Shown: positions 21,326 to 30,818 of the stretch, one piece after another
Position numbering within the stretch: position 1 is the first letter of the stretch
Layout: each line of letters begins with the position of its first letter
NCBI GenBank assembly: GCA_052298855.1
Contig: DAVZXP010000005.1
Span: 1-64,000, forward strand
Origin: Fimenecus sp052298855
GTDB lineage: Bacteria > Bacillota > Clostridia > Oscillospirales > Acutalibacteraceae
Length of the DNA: 64,000 nt
Reading direction: 5' to 3'
Position numbers and translations under genes: made by a program
Notes under the pieces: model-generated
The model's database searches: none
What the model saw: only the letters and a program-made list of their open reading frames with translations
What the model was told of the DNA's origin: nothing

Positions 21326-21916
21326 TCAGTCTTTTTTCAAATATCCGTTCAAAAGCATTTTCAACATACCGTTACTGTAATTGCTCAGCGAATACTCACC
21401 GTTGCTCAAGCACCAATCATACATCATTGCACGCTCAAATAAGGCGTAGGCTTTTACAATGTCATTTACCGAATAGCTGTCAGAGAGTTCTCCCCTCTGC
21501 TGTCCCTCAAGCACGATCGAACGAAGAAGCTTGTAATAAGTTCTGTTCCTGTCAAGAAGATGCTTTTCACTTTTTGTAACAAGCTGTGAGGACAAAAGCT
21601 GTGCCAAAAGGTCAATCGATACGCTGTCCTCAATCATACGGAATAGCTCGGTATTGAGATAGAGCAATTTATCAAGGCACGGCATATTTTCGTCCATTGT
21701 GGGCATAAGCTCGTCATATTTATCGTCAAACAAATATGAAAGCGAGGATAAAAGTGCATCCTTGCCGCTGAAATAATGGTAAAACGAGCCTTTTGACGTG
21801 CCGGACTCAAGGACTATGTCGTCAACGGTCGTATCGTCGTAGCCTTGTTCGTAAAAAAGCTTCCACGCCGCCGAAACTATTTTCTTTTTCGTTGCGGAAG
21901 AATTTTTCTTTCCCAT
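21326..21916 (-). CDS. TetR/AcrR family transcriptional regulator
   Basis: 196 aa. The N-terminal TetR helix-turn-helix covers about residues 9-55, with IVSAAWKLFYEQGYDDTTV and ESGTSKGSFYHYFSGKDAL. The C-terminal part is an all-helical ligand and dimer domain with no recognisable ligand. AAAGAGGTGCGAT precedes the ATG. It is transcribed toward the PutP-type symporter gene and away from nothing else, so regulation of that symporter is the simplest guess. TTGATT (21970-21965) and TAAAAT (21948-21943) upstream may be its promoter. Confidence 0.9.
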   Translation of the reverse strand: MGKKNSSATKKKIVSAAWKLFYEQGYDDTTVDDIVLESGTSKGSFYHYFSGKDALLSSLSYLFDDKYDELMPTMDENMPCLDKLLYLNTELFRMIEDSVSIDLLAQLLSSQLVTKSEKHLLDRNRTYYKLLRSIVLEGQQRGELSDSYSVNDIVKAYALFERAMMYDWCLSNGEYSLSNYSNGMLKMLLNGYLKKD

Positions 21917-21959
21917 ATCGCACCTCTTTCGTCAATACTGATATTTTACCACATTTCAT

Positions 21960-21990
21960 AAAAAAATCAACGGCTCAAAAAGAGCCGTCG
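21960..21990 (-). terminator. terminator after the alanine symporter gene
   Basis: CAACGGCTC (21968-21976) and GAGCCGTCG (21982-21990) around five A. On the minus strand the stem is followed by ATTTTTT. Confidence 0.85.
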
Positions 21991-21997
21991 GAATGAT

Positions 21998-23392
21998 TTA
22001 TTTTGTTTTAGCCTTTTCCAAAAGCGGATTTTTATAATCCTTGCCCGTGACGAGCTTGCTAAGCGCAAACAGGGCGAGCACGTTCGGAATAACCATAAGG
22101 TTGTTGAACATATCGGTAAGCTCCCAAACAAGGTCATTTGAAAGGCAAGAACCGAGTATGATAAACGCCATTGAAATTATGAAATAAGGTATAACCGCCT
22201 TTTGTCCGAAAAGGTATTTGACGTTGACCTTTCCGAAGAAAGTCCAGCCGAGAATTGTCGAAAAAGCAAAGAACAAAAGGCAAATTGCGATAAACGAATT
22301 TCCTGCCTTTTCGCCCATAACGCTTGAAAACGCAAGCTGTGCCATATTGGTCTTGCTCACTCCCGCCTCACTGCCGTCTGCAAGGATGCCGTTGTTGGCA
22401 TAAAGTGTTGAAATGACAACAAGAGCAGTCATTGTAAGCACGATAAAGGTATCTATAAACACGCCGACCATGGCGATAGTACCCTGTTGGTGCGGAGTAT
22501 CGGCATTTGCGATTGCGTGAGCGTGGGGAGTTGAACCCATACCTGCTTCGTTTGAGAAAAGTCCACGCTTTACACCCTGACTGATTGCGGTTTTAAGTGC
22601 ATAGCCGATAGAACCGCCGATAATCGCATTCGGCATAAAGGCATATTTGAAAATAAGTCCGAATGTTTCGGGAATATACTTAATTCTTGCGATAAGAATT
22701 ACCAAGCCGCCTAAAACATATAAAAGCGCCATAACGGGAACAATCTTCTCCGTAACCGCCGCAAGACGCTTTACCCCGCCTATGAACACAATTCCCGAGA
22801 TAACGCCGACCGCTATGCCGACCGCAATTTTCGGAACGCCGAAAGCCGTGTTAAAGGTTTCGCCGATTGAGTTCGACTGAACCATTGCACCCATAAAGCC
22901 GAGAGCCAAAGTAATAGCGATTGCGAACATAGCCGCAAGCACCTTGCCGAATTTACCCTTAAACGCCGTTGTTATGTAATAAACAGGACCGCCGACAAGC
23001 TCGCCGTTTTCATCGTGCGTTCTTGTCTCCTGAGCCAAAACCGCTTCGGCATATATTGTGGCCATACCGAAGAAAGCGATTATCCACATCCAAAAGATTG
23101 CGCCAGGTCCGCCGACAAGGATTGCGCCGCAAGCACCTACGATATTACCCGTACCGACCTGTGCGGCAATGGCGGTTGCAAGCGCCTGAAAGGGACTCAT
23201 ACCCTTTTGGCTTTCCTTTTGCTTTGAAAAGAGGTTTTTCATACCCTCATTAAAGCATCTGACCTGAACAAATTTAGTCTTAAACGTGTAAAAAAGACCT
23301 GCGCCTATCAACAAAACAATAAGAATATAGTCTGAAAGGTACATATTTACCTTTTGAACTATCGGTAACAAAAAATCTGAAAATGAACTCAT
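21998..23392 (-). CDS. alanine/glycine:cation symporter family protein (AGCS)
   Basis: 464 aa, about 10-11 membrane segments. It should bring alanine or glycine into the cell with sodium or protons. Family signatures include ATAIAAQVGTGNIVGACGA in the first third, WIIAFFGMATIYAEAVLAQ, and GLFSNEAGMGSTPHAHA in the centre. CGGAGGTAGATAA precedes the ATG. It has its own consensus promoter (23420-23448) and terminator, so it is a single-gene unit. Alanine versus glycine cannot be told. Confidence 0.92.
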   Translation of the reverse strand: MSSFSDFLLPIVQKVNMYLSDYILIVLLIGAGLFYTFKTKFVQVRCFNEGMKNLFSKQKESQKGMSPFQALATAIAAQVGTGNIVGACGAILVGGPGAIFWMWIIAFFGMATIYAEAVLAQETRTHDENGELVGGPVYYITTAFKGKFGKVLAAMFAIAITLALGFMGAMVQSNSIGETFNTAFGVPKIAVGIAVGVISGIVFIGGVKRLAAVTEKIVPVMALLYVLGGLVILIARIKYIPETFGLIFKYAFMPNAIIGGSIGYALKTAISQGVKRGLFSNEAGMGSTPHAHAIANADTPHQQGTIAMVGVFIDTFIVLTMTALVVISTLYANNGILADGSEAGVSKTNMAQLAFSSVMGEKAGNSFIAICLLFFAFSTILGWTFFGKVNVKYLFGQKAVIPYFIISMAFIILGSCLSNDLVWELTDMFNNLMVIPNVLALFALSKLVTGKDYKNPLLEKAKTK

Positions 23393-23419
23393 TTATCTAC
23401 CTCCGAGCGTAATATTGAA

Positions 23420-23448
23420 ATTATACTATACCTTAAATTCCGTGTCAA
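23420..23448 (-). promoter_or_regulatory. alanine symporter promoter
   Basis: Minus strand TTGACA (23448-23443), 17-bp spacer, TATAAT (23425-23420): a perfect sigma-A consensus, directly after the leuB terminator. Confidence 0.85.
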
Positions 23449-23449
23449 C

Positions 23450-23493
23450 AAAAAAGACGCACTTCAAGGCACGAACACACCTTAAAGTACGCC
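23450..23493 (-). terminator. terminator of the ilv-leu operon
   Basis: 14-bp stem (23456-23469 with 23480-23493, four GU pairs on the minus strand) and a 10-nt loop, then TTTTTT. Ends the eleven-gene operon after leuB. Confidence 0.85.
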
Positions 23494-23499
23494 GTAAAA

Positions 23500-24570
23500 T
23501 TATATATTCGCCGCTACAATATCGCCCATTTTTGAGCAGGACACCTTTTCAAAGCCGTCCTCGTAAATGTCGCCTGTGCGGTAGCCGTCATCAAGAGCCT
23601 TATTGACAGCGTTCTCGATTTCGTCAGCCTCTTTTGCCATATCGAACGAATAACGAAGCATCATAGCTGCCGAGAGGATTGTGCCAAGCGGATTTGCAAG
23701 GTCCATACCTGCAATATCGGGTGCCGAGCCGTGAATAGGCTCATACATACCGAGAGTTGTGTCGGAAAGCGAAGCCGAGGGCATCATTCCGATTGAGCCT
23801 GTGAGCATTGAAGCCTCATCGGAGAGAATGTCGCCGAACATATTTTCCGTTACAACAACGTCAAACTGCATCGGGTTTCTGATAAGCTGCATTGCGGTAT
23901 TATCAACAAGAATATCGTTGTATTCAACCTCCATGTATTCTTCTGAAAGGCGGTGCATTGTCTTTCTCCAAAGTCTTGAGGTGTCAAGCACGTTCGCCTT
24001 GTCAACGGAATGGAGCTTCTTTCCCCTTTTCATAGCAGTTTCAAAAGCAACTCTGCCTATTCTTTCAATTTCATGCTCGGAATAGGGCATTATATCGGTT
24101 GCGACAAGCTCACCGTCAACCGTTTCGGTCTTTTTCTCGCCGAAATAAACTCCGCCCGTAAGCTCACGAACGATAAGCAAGTCAATTCCGTTTTGTACTA
24201 TCTCCTGCTTTAACGGAGAAGCGTTTGAAAGCTGCGGAAAAAGCTTTGTCGGACGAAGATTTGCGAAAAGTCCAAGTTCTTTACGAACCTTTAACAAAGC
24301 CTTTTCAGGTCGGATTGACGGGTCGACGCTGTCCCATTTAGGACCGCCCACCGCACCCAACAAAACACTGTCGGAGCTTTTGCATTTTTCAATTCCCTCG
24401 TCGGTTATCGGCACGCCGAACTTGTCGATAGAGCAACCGCCGATGTCAACATAGGTATAATTGAAGGTGTGATTATATTTCTCGGCAATTTTATCCATTA
24501 CCTTGATGGCCTGTGCGACAATTTCGGGACCTATTCCGTCGCCCTGCAATACGGTTATGTTTTTTATCAT
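23500..24570 (-). CDS. leuB: 3-isopropylmalate dehydrogenase
   Basis: 356 aa. Oxidative decarboxylation of 3-isopropylmalate with NAD+, third step of leucine synthesis. Begins ITVLQGDGIGPEIVAQAIKV. The substrate and metal region VTENMFGDILSDEASML and the family stretch YEPIHGSAPDIAGMDLANP are intact, as is the N-terminal LLGAVGGPKWD. GGGAGAATAAAAT precedes the ATG. It is the last gene of the operon, starting 3 nt after leuD, and is followed by the operon terminator. Full length. Confidence 0.96.
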   Translation of the reverse strand: MIKNITVLQGDGIGPEIVAQAIKVMDKIAEKYNHTFNYTYVDIGGCSIDKFGVPITDEGIEKCKSSDSVLLGAVGGPKWDSVDPSIRPEKALLKVRKELGLFANLRPTKLFPQLSNASPLKQEIVQNGIDLLIVRELTGGVYFGEKKTETVDGELVATDIMPYSEHEIERIGRVAFETAMKRGKKLHSVDKANVLDTSRLWRKTMHRLSEEYMEVEYNDILVDNTAMQLIRNPMQFDVVVTENMFGDILSDEASMLTGSIGMMPSASLSDTTLGMYEPIHGSAPDIAGMDLANPLGTILSAAMMLRYSFDMAKEADEIENAVNKALDDGYRTGDIYEDGFEKVSCSKMGDIVAANI

Positions 24571-24573
24571 ATT

Positions 24574-25059
24574 TTATTCTCCCTTGAGCGAAGCCAAAAG
24601 TCCGCCCTTTGCGATTATGTTTTGAATAAACTCGGGGAAAGGCTGTGCCTTATAGGTCTTGCCTGTTGTTTTGTCGGTTATAACGCCCGTATCGAAATTG
24701 ACTTCGACCTCGTCGCCTGCGTTGATTTCCTCCGCCGCTTCGGGACACTCCAAAATAGGCAAGCCGATATTTATTGCGTTACGGTAGAAAATTCTTGCGA
24801 AGCTCTTTGCTATTACACAGCCCGTACCGCAGGTTTTAATTACAAGCGGAGCGTGCTCACGGGAAGAGCCGCAGCCGAAGTTCCAGCCTGCAACCATAAT
24901 GTCGCCTTCATTTACGTTCTTAACAAATTCGGTATCAATATCCTCCATACAATGCAAAGCCAATTCCTTTGCGTCCGAGGTGTTGAGGTAACGAGCCGGA
25001 ATTATAACGTCCGTGTCAACGTTGTCGGGATATTTGAAAACCTTACCTTGAGTATTCAT
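24574..25059 (-). CDS. leuD: 3-isopropylmalate dehydratase small subunit
   Basis: 161 aa. Swivel subunit of isopropylmalate isomerase, paired with LeuC. YPDNVDTDVIIPARYLNTSD opens the protein, and GWNFGCGSSREHAPLVIKT is the substrate loop typical of LeuD. The short length is that of the archaeal/Clostridial type rather than the ~200-aa enterobacterial type. AAGAGGTGAAAGT precedes the ATG. It lies 11 nt after leuC and 3 nt before leuB. Confidence 0.95.
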   Translation of the reverse strand: MNTQGKVFKYPDNVDTDVIIPARYLNTSDAKELALHCMEDIDTEFVKNVNEGDIMVAGWNFGCGSSREHAPLVIKTCGTGCVIAKSFARIFYRNAINIGLPILECPEAAEEINAGDEVEVNFDTGVITDKTTGKTYKAQPFPEFIQNIIAKGGLLASLKGE

Positions 25060-25070
25060 ACTTTCACCTC

Positions 25071-26330
25071 TTATTTATCCTGAAATTCGGTTATATAGCC
25101 TGTCAAAGCACTTGCCGCCGCAGTATAAGGACTTGCAAGGTAGACCTCGCTCTTTGTGTGTCCCATTCTGCCGACAAAGTTACGGTTTGTGGTTGAAATA
25201 CAACGCTCGCCCTCGGCAAGAATACCCATATATCCGCCGAGACACGGTCCGCAGGTAGGAGTCGAAACCACTGCGCCTGCGTCAATAAACGCCGTAACAT
25301 AGCCTCTTTCGACACATTCTCTCATAATCTGCATTGTTGCGGGAATGATGATACAACGAACGCCGTCGGCAATTTTTTTGCCGTTGAGAACCTTGTATGC
25401 GGCCTCCATATCCTCCATTCTGCCGTTTGTGCAGCTTCCGATAACAACCTGATCGATTTTAATATCGTGCAATTCGCAAGCGGGATGTGTGTTTTCGGGA
25501 AGATGCGGACAGCTTACCGTCGGAACGATTTTTGACAGATCGATTTCAATCGTTTTTTCATAAACTGCGTCCTCGTCAGCCTCAAAGACAACGGGCTTAC
25601 GCTCGCTTCTGCCGTCAAGATATTTCAATGTGCATTCGTCAACGGGGAAAATGCCGTTCTTGGCACCTGCCTCGATTGCCATATTGCAAATGCAAAGGCG
25701 GTCGTCCATAGAGAGATTTTTAACGCCCTCGCCCGTAAATTCCATGCTCTTATAAAGTGCTCCGTCAACGCCAATCATTCCGATAATTGTAAGTATAACA
25801 TCCTTACCGCTGCAATTCTCGGGAAGCTTGCCAGTAAGCTCAAATTTAATAGCCGACGGCACCTTAAACCAAGCCATACCCGTAGCCATACCTGCCGCCA
25901 TATCGGTTGAGCCGACGCCCGTCGAAAATGCACCGAGTGCGCCGTAGGTACAGGTGTGACTGTCTGCACCGATAATGCAGTCGCCTGCCGTAACTACTCC
26001 CTGCTCGGGAAGAAGTGCGTGCTCAATTCCCATTTTGCCGACGTCGTAAAAATGACTTACACAATGCTCGCAAGCAAATTCACGGCACTGCTTTGACTGC
26101 TCTGCCGCCTTAATGTCCTTGTTCGGTACAAAGTGGTCGAGGACTATGGCAATATGGTCTTTATCAAAAACATTTTCAAAGCCCGCTTTTTTGAACTCGT
26201 TTACGGCAACGGGTGTTGTGATGTCGTTTCCGAGCACAATATCAAGCTTTGCGTTTATAAGCTGTCCTGCCTCTACGCTTTCAAGTCCTGCGTGCGAAGC
26301 AAGTATTTTTTGAGTCATTGTCATACCCAT
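25071..26330 (-). CDS. leuC: 3-isopropylmalate dehydratase large subunit
   Basis: 419 aa. Aconitase-family subunit carrying a 4Fe-4S cluster. Cluster-binding cysteines are seen in VIGSCTNGRMEDMEAA and PTCGPCLGGYMG. GADSHTCTYGALGAFSTGVG is the family signature. Length matches the short LeuC type that pairs with the short LeuD found next door. AAGGAGA lies 8 nt before the ATG at 26330. Other in-frame ATG codons follow within five residues. It lies 13 nt after leuA. Confidence 0.95.
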   Translation of the reverse strand: MGMTMTQKILASHAGLESVEAGQLINAKLDIVLGNDITTPVAVNEFKKAGFENVFDKDHIAIVLDHFVPNKDIKAAEQSKQCREFACEHCVSHFYDVGKMGIEHALLPEQGVVTAGDCIIGADSHTCTYGALGAFSTGVGSTDMAAGMATGMAWFKVPSAIKFELTGKLPENCSGKDVILTIIGMIGVDGALYKSMEFTGEGVKNLSMDDRLCICNMAIEAGAKNGIFPVDECTLKYLDGRSERKPVVFEADEDAVYEKTIEIDLSKIVPTVSCPHLPENTHPACELHDIKIDQVVIGSCTNGRMEDMEAAYKVLNGKKIADGVRCIIIPATMQIMRECVERGYVTAFIDAGAVVSTPTCGPCLGGYMGILAEGERCISTTNRNFVGRMGHTKSEVYLASPYTAAASALTGYITEFQDK

Positions 26331-26343
26331 AATAAGTTCTCCT

Positions 26344-28005
26344 TTATGCTTGTAATCCTCTGTTTATGGCGGAGAATAAAGCGTTGATTGATGCGGCGAT
26401 AATATCGTCGTTTACACCTGCGCCCCATACCAGCTTGCCGTTGTCAAGCGTAATTCCGACATAGGAAACAGCCTGTGAGGAAGAGCCTATGGTCAAAGCG
26501 TGCTCCTCGTATGTAAGCTCCGAGAACGAAACGCCGAGGCTGTCTCTGACAGCGTTGCTTACTGCGTCAAGGCGGCCGTTACCGTTTGCGATAACCTCTT
26601 TTGTTTCGCCGTTCATTTCAACCGTAAGCATAACCTTTATGCTCTCCGAACGGAAGAAATGATAGTCAATAAGCTTAATGGGTGTGTTGATATTTATATA
26701 ATTATCCGTAAACGCCTTCAATACCTCGTCGGGAGAAAGCTCTGCATGTGCATGGTCGGAAATGCTCTTGACGGTATAGCCGACATCCTCTCGCATTTTT
26801 TTCGGGAGGTCATAGCCGAACTGATGCTCAAGAAGATAGCCGATACCACCCTTGCCCGACTGCGAATTTATGCGGATAACGTCTGTTTCGTACTGTCTGC
26901 CGACATCGCCCGGATCAATCGGAAGATAGGGAACAGTCCATGTATCGCAGTTATTGTCCGTACGGTACTGCATACCCTTTGCGATAGCGTCCTGATGCGA
27001 GCCCGAGAAAGCCGCAAAGACAAGCTTACCTGCATAAGGCTGTCTGTCATAAACGGTCATACCCGTATTTCTCTCATAAACCGATACAATGTTCGGCATA
27101 TTTGAAAAGTCAAGCTGCGGGTCGATACCCTGTGCGTACATATTCATAGCAAGGGTTACTATATCGACATTACCCGTACGCTCGCCGTTTCCGAAAAGCG
27201 TGCCCTCAATTCTGTCAGCACCTGCCAAAATTCCAAGCTCGGAATCCGCTACGGCACAGCCTCTGTCATTGTGAGGGTGGAGCGAAACGACAACGGAGTC
27301 CCTGTATTTGAGGTTGTCGCACATATACTCGACCTGATCTGCGTAAACGTGCGGAGAGGAGAGCTCAACCGTAACAGGAAGGTTTATAATTGCCTTTCTG
27401 TCGGGCGTCGGCTTCCAAACGTCAAGTACCGCATTGCAAACCTCAAGCGCATATTCGGGCTCTGTTCCCGTAAAGGATTCGGGCGAATACTCATAGCGGT
27501 AATTTATGCCCATTTCCTTTGCGATATTTTCAAAGAGAATTGCACCGTCAACGGCGATTTTTAATATCTCTTCCCTTGATTTTTTGAATACCTGCTCACG
27601 CTGAGCGAGAGAGGTCGAATTGTAAAGATGAACGATTGCGTTTTTGCAGCCTTTGAGAGCCTCAAAAGTCTTTCTGATGATATGTTCCCTGCTCTGCGTC
27701 AAAACCTGAACGGTAACGTCGTCGGGAATCATATCATTTTCGATAAGAGTACGCAAAAATGTGTATTCCGTTTCACTCGCCGCCGGAAAGCCTACCTCAA
27801 TTTCCTTAAAGCCGAGTTGAACCAAAAGTTTGAAAAAATCAAGCTTCTGTTCAAGGCTCATCGGTACGATAAGCGACTGGTTGCCGTCTCTCAAATCGAC
27901 CGAACACCAAATCGGCGGTTTTTCTATATATGTTTTGTCAAGCCATTTTCTCGTCGGATTTTTGACGGGGAAAAACTGTCTTGTATATCTTGATGCGTTT
28001 ACCAT
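26344..28005 (-). CDS. leuA: 2-isopropylmalate synthase, long (LEU4-like) form
   Basis: 553 aa. Condenses acetyl-CoA with 2-oxoisovalerate, the first step committed to leucine. The opening RKWLDKTYIEKPPIWCSVDL and DLRDGNQSLIVPMSLEQKLD match the type found in yeast and actinobacteria rather than the B. subtilis type. HNDRGCAVADSELG carries metal-binding His and Asp. GERTGNVDIVTLAMN follows. The last 130 residues form the LeuA allosteric domain (leucine feedback). AAGGAGTGAATA precedes the ATG. It lies 10 nt after ridA. Confidence 0.93.
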   Translation of the reverse strand: MVNASRYTRQFFPVKNPTRKWLDKTYIEKPPIWCSVDLRDGNQSLIVPMSLEQKLDFFKLLVQLGFKEIEVGFPAASETEYTFLRTLIENDMIPDDVTVQVLTQSREHIIRKTFEALKGCKNAIVHLYNSTSLAQREQVFKKSREEILKIAVDGAILFENIAKEMGINYRYEYSPESFTGTEPEYALEVCNAVLDVWKPTPDRKAIINLPVTVELSSPHVYADQVEYMCDNLKYRDSVVVSLHPHNDRGCAVADSELGILAGADRIEGTLFGNGERTGNVDIVTLAMNMYAQGIDPQLDFSNMPNIVSVYERNTGMTVYDRQPYAGKLVFAAFSGSHQDAIAKGMQYRTDNNCDTWTVPYLPIDPGDVGRQYETDVIRINSQSGKGGIGYLLEHQFGYDLPKKMREDVGYTVKSISDHAHAELSPDEVLKAFTDNYININTPIKLIDYHFFRSESIKVMLTVEMNGETKEVIANGNGRLDAVSNAVRDSLGVSFSELTYEEHALTIGSSSQAVSYVGITLDNGKLVWGAGVNDDIIAASINALFSAINRGLQA

Positions 28006-28015
28006 TATTCACTCC

Positions 28016-28387
28016 TTATGCCTGAGCTATAACCTCAACCTCGACCAACGCACCCTTAGGTAAGCCCTTTACCTCAACGCAACTGCGTGCAGGTGCAGAT
28101 GTAATGTATTTTCCGTAAACCTCATTAAATGAAGCAAAATCGTTAATATTTGCAATAAAGCAGGTGGTTTTTACAACCTTATCAAAAGAGGTGCCTGCCT
28201 GTTCCAACACAGCTTGTAGATTCTTCATAACTCTTTCGGTCTGAGATTTAATTTCATCACCTACGATAACGCCCTGCTCGGGGTCAAGCGCAATCTGTCC
28301 TGAGGTATATACCATACCGTTTAATAAAATTGCCTGTGAATAAGGTCCTATTGCCTTAGGTGCTTTGTTTGTTGAAATCTTTTCCAT
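28016..28387 (-). CDS. ridA: RidA family enamine/imine deaminase
   Basis: 123 aa. Hydrolyses reactive enamines such as 2-aminocrotonate and 2-aminoacrylate released by PLP enzymes. APKAIGPYSQAILLNGMVY, SGQIALDP and the catalytic region ARSCVEVKGLPKGALVEVE (with the conserved Arg) are intact. The ATG at 28387 is chosen because AAGGAGA lies 10 nt before it; a longer frame to 28408 starts before that site. It lies 17 nt after ilvA, whose product generates the same imine intermediates, so the order makes metabolic sense. Confidence 0.95.
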   Translation of the reverse strand: MEKISTNKAPKAIGPYSQAILLNGMVYTSGQIALDPEQGVIVGDEIKSQTERVMKNLQAVLEQAGTSFDKVVKTTCFIANINDFASFNEVYGKYITSAPARSCVEVKGLPKGALVEVEVIAQA

Positions 28388-28404
28388 AATTATAATCTCC
28401 TTAC

Positions 28405-29607
28405 TCAAAAAAGTTTAAGTCCTGCGTCTGTAAGTGCTTTTTTAATAGTGTGAATATGCTCGAAATTCCTTGTTTCAAGGGTAACAGTAAGATAACAGCC
28501 GTTGACATCCGAGCCCTCGGGTGCGTGCTCGTGATAAACTGCGGTAACGTTGCCGCCGCACTCCGATATAATCTTTGAAACTTTGAGAAGCTGACCGGGC
28601 TTGTCAACAAGCTCGATATTGAAATGACAGCTTCTGCCCGACATCAAAAGACCTCTTGCAATGACTCTTGAAAGTATTGTAACGTCGATATTACCGCCCG
28701 AAACAACACAAACAGCCTTTTTACCTTTAAGGTCAATTTTGTCAAACATAGCAGCGGCTACGGGAACTGCGCCTGCACCCTCGGCAACGAGCTTATGCTG
28801 CTCCATCAAAGCGAGGATAGCCGCCGAAATCTCGTCGTCCGTAACGGTTACGACCTCATCAACGTACTTTGAGCAAATATCGTATGTAAGGTCGCCCGGC
28901 TCTTTAACAGCGATACCGTCGGCAATGGTCTTTACGCTCGGAAGCGTTTCGATTTTACCGTCGGCAAGTGATTTTTTCATTGACGGTGCGCCTGCCGCCT
29001 GAACACCGTATACTTTAACATTGGGATTTAACTGCTTAATTGCGAAAGCAACGCCCGAGATAAGTCCGCCGCCGCCGATGGGTACGATAACTGCGTCAAG
29101 GTCGGGAATCTGCTCATAAAGCTCAAGAGCGATTGTGCCCTGACCTGCTATAACGTCGGGGTCATTGAACGGATGGATAAAGGTATAGCCCTTTTCATCT
29201 CTCAATTCAAGTGCTTTTTTATATGCGTCGTCATAAACGCCGTTTACAAGGCAAATTTCCGCACCGTAGCTCTTTGTAGCCTCGATTTTTGAAATCGGTG
29301 CGCCGTCGGGTAGGCAAATTGTAGCCTTAATTCCGTTTTTCTGTGCCGCAAGAGCAACGCCCTGTGCGTGGTTTCCTGCCGAGCAGGCGATAACGCCCTT
29401 TGCCTTTTCCTCGTCTGTAAGCTGTGACATTTTGTAGTATGCGCCTCTTACCTTAAACGAACCCGTTACCTGCAAATTCTCGGTTTTTAGGTATAGCTCT
29501 GTGTCAGGCTTTAGCTTTGGAGCATATATTACATCCGTTTTTCTGACAACGTTTTTCAGCACATAGCTTGCTTTGTATATGCTGTCAAGAGTCAATTTAC
29601 TGTTCAC
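28405..29607 (-). CDS. ilvA: threonine ammonia-lyase (biosynthetic type)
   Basis: 400 aa. Converts threonine to 2-oxobutanoate, feeding isoleucine synthesis. TGSFKVRGAYYKM carries the PLP lysine, SAGNHAQGVALAA and the glycine-rich VPIGGGGLISGVA bind the cofactor. The C-terminal 75 residues form one ACT-like domain (HFNIELVDKPGQLLKVSKII), the single-domain type. GTG start with AAAGGAGTAAC upstream. It lies between the DUF815 ATPase gene and ridA. The T-box at the head of the operon appears to read an Ile codon, which fits its pathway. Confidence 0.95.
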   Translation of the reverse strand: MNSKLTLDSIYKASYVLKNVVRKTDVIYAPKLKPDTELYLKTENLQVTGSFKVRGAYYKMSQLTDEEKAKGVIACSAGNHAQGVALAAQKNGIKATICLPDGAPISKIEATKSYGAEICLVNGVYDDAYKKALELRDEKGYTFIHPFNDPDVIAGQGTIALELYEQIPDLDAVIVPIGGGGLISGVAFAIKQLNPNVKVYGVQAAGAPSMKKSLADGKIETLPSVKTIADGIAVKEPGDLTYDICSKYVDEVVTVTDDEISAAILALMEQHKLVAEGAGAVPVAAAMFDKIDLKGKKAVCVVSGGNIDVTILSRVIARGLLMSGRSCHFNIELVDKPGQLLKVSKIISECGGNVTAVYHEHAPEGSDVNGCYLTVTLETRNFEHIHTIKKALTDAGLKLF

Positions 29608-29619
29608 TTTGTTACTCCT

Positions 29620-30807
29620 TTATATCAAACTGTTGATAAACTGTTCTGCCGCACGGGGCGAACGTGAACCCTTTGAAAGTGCGAACGCTTCCGCTTTGAT
29701 GTCAAGCTCGTCTGACGGTATATTCAAATCGGCTTTTTGGGCCAACTGATGTACAATTTCAAGATATAAAGCCTTATTCGGCTTTGAAAAATAAACAACA
29801 AGACCGAAGCGGTCTGACAGGGACATAAGCTCCTGCATTGTGTCGGCACGGTGAACGTCGTCCGTTCCCTGCCTCTCCGCAAAGCTTTCCTTTACAATAT
29901 GACGTCGGTTACTTGTTGCGACGATAACCGCATTGCTCGCCTTACCCGTTGCAGAGCCTTCGAGTACAGCCTTCAGCATACTGAAGCAATCGTCGTTTTT
30001 GTTAAATGAAAGGTCGTCGATAAATATAATGAATTTAAGGGGATTTCCCTCAATTCTCGACATTATGTAGGGCAAATCGAAAAGCTGATCCTTGCGAAGC
30101 TCGATAAGTCTGACTCCGCTGTCAAAAAAGTGATTGGCACAAGCCTTTACGGTTGATGATTTACCCGTTCCGGCATCGCCGCACAAAAGCGTATTTAGTG
30201 CAGGTCTGCCCTGTGTGAGAGCCTCGATATTGTCGTATACCCTGCGTCTTTCGTCCTCATAGCCCACAAAATCGTCAAGCGATATATCGTCCGAAAAATC
30301 TATCGGATAAATTTCGCCGTTTGATACTCTGAACATTTTTGAGGTGGCAAAAATGCCGTAGCCGTAAGAGGATACACAGCTTGCTCTCTTTGAATACATT
30401 TCGTTAAAGTCAATATATGAATTATCAAACTGCGGAGAATAAATATTTTCCGAAAAATCACAAATATCAACGTCTTTGAGCCTTGTAAGCTCCGATAAAA
30501 TCGATAGTTCACGTTTGCAGTTTTCCTCAAGCGAGGCAGGAATTTCCTTGCCCTGCGATTTAAGAACAATATATCTGTTCTCACTCTCACAGACAGCCTT
30601 TTTCAAAAACTCCGAAAAACTGTTATTATACTCTGCAAGGCTTGCAACGAACTCGCCGTACAAAGCGGATTTTTCCAAAATATCGTCGCCGCATTTCAGT
30701 AGCTTGAGCAAAGCAGCCATAGGTGCCTTGCTCAAGATATCTCTGAAAACATTAAACGCCGATATGTTACAAATCAAAGTTGTTTTTTGATTAGCTTCCA
30801 TATCCAT
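29620..30807 (-). CDS. DUF815 AAA+ ATPase
   Basis: 395 aa. The C-terminal two-thirds is a DUF815 ATPase: LLCGDAGTGKSSTVKA is Walker A, KFIIFIDDLSFNK is Walker B, VIVATSNRRHIVKESFAER is sensor 1, and SLSDRFGLVVYF follows. The first 150 residues are helical with no known motif. The family is widespread in bacteria and of unknown function. GGTAT lies just before the ATG. It sits inside the branched-chain amino acid operon, 12 nt after ilvD and 12 nt before ilvA, with no break in spacing, so it is co-transcribed. Why it is there is unknown. Confidence 0.9.
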   Translation of the reverse strand: MDMEANQKTTLICNISAFNVFRDILSKAPMAALLKLLKCGDDILEKSALYGEFVASLAEYNNSFSEFLKKAVCESENRYIVLKSQGKEIPASLEENCKRELSILSELTRLKDVDICDFSENIYSPQFDNSYIDFNEMYSKRASCVSSYGYGIFATSKMFRVSNGEIYPIDFSDDISLDDFVGYEDERRRVYDNIEALTQGRPALNTLLCGDAGTGKSSTVKACANHFFDSGVRLIELRKDQLFDLPYIMSRIEGNPLKFIIFIDDLSFNKNDDCFSMLKAVLEGSATGKASNAVIVATSNRRHIVKESFAERQGTDDVHRADTMQELMSLSDRFGLVVYFSKPNKALYLEIVHQLAQKADLNIPSDELDIKAEAFALSKGSRSPRAAEQFINSLI

Positions 30808-30818
30808 ATACCTAAAAT

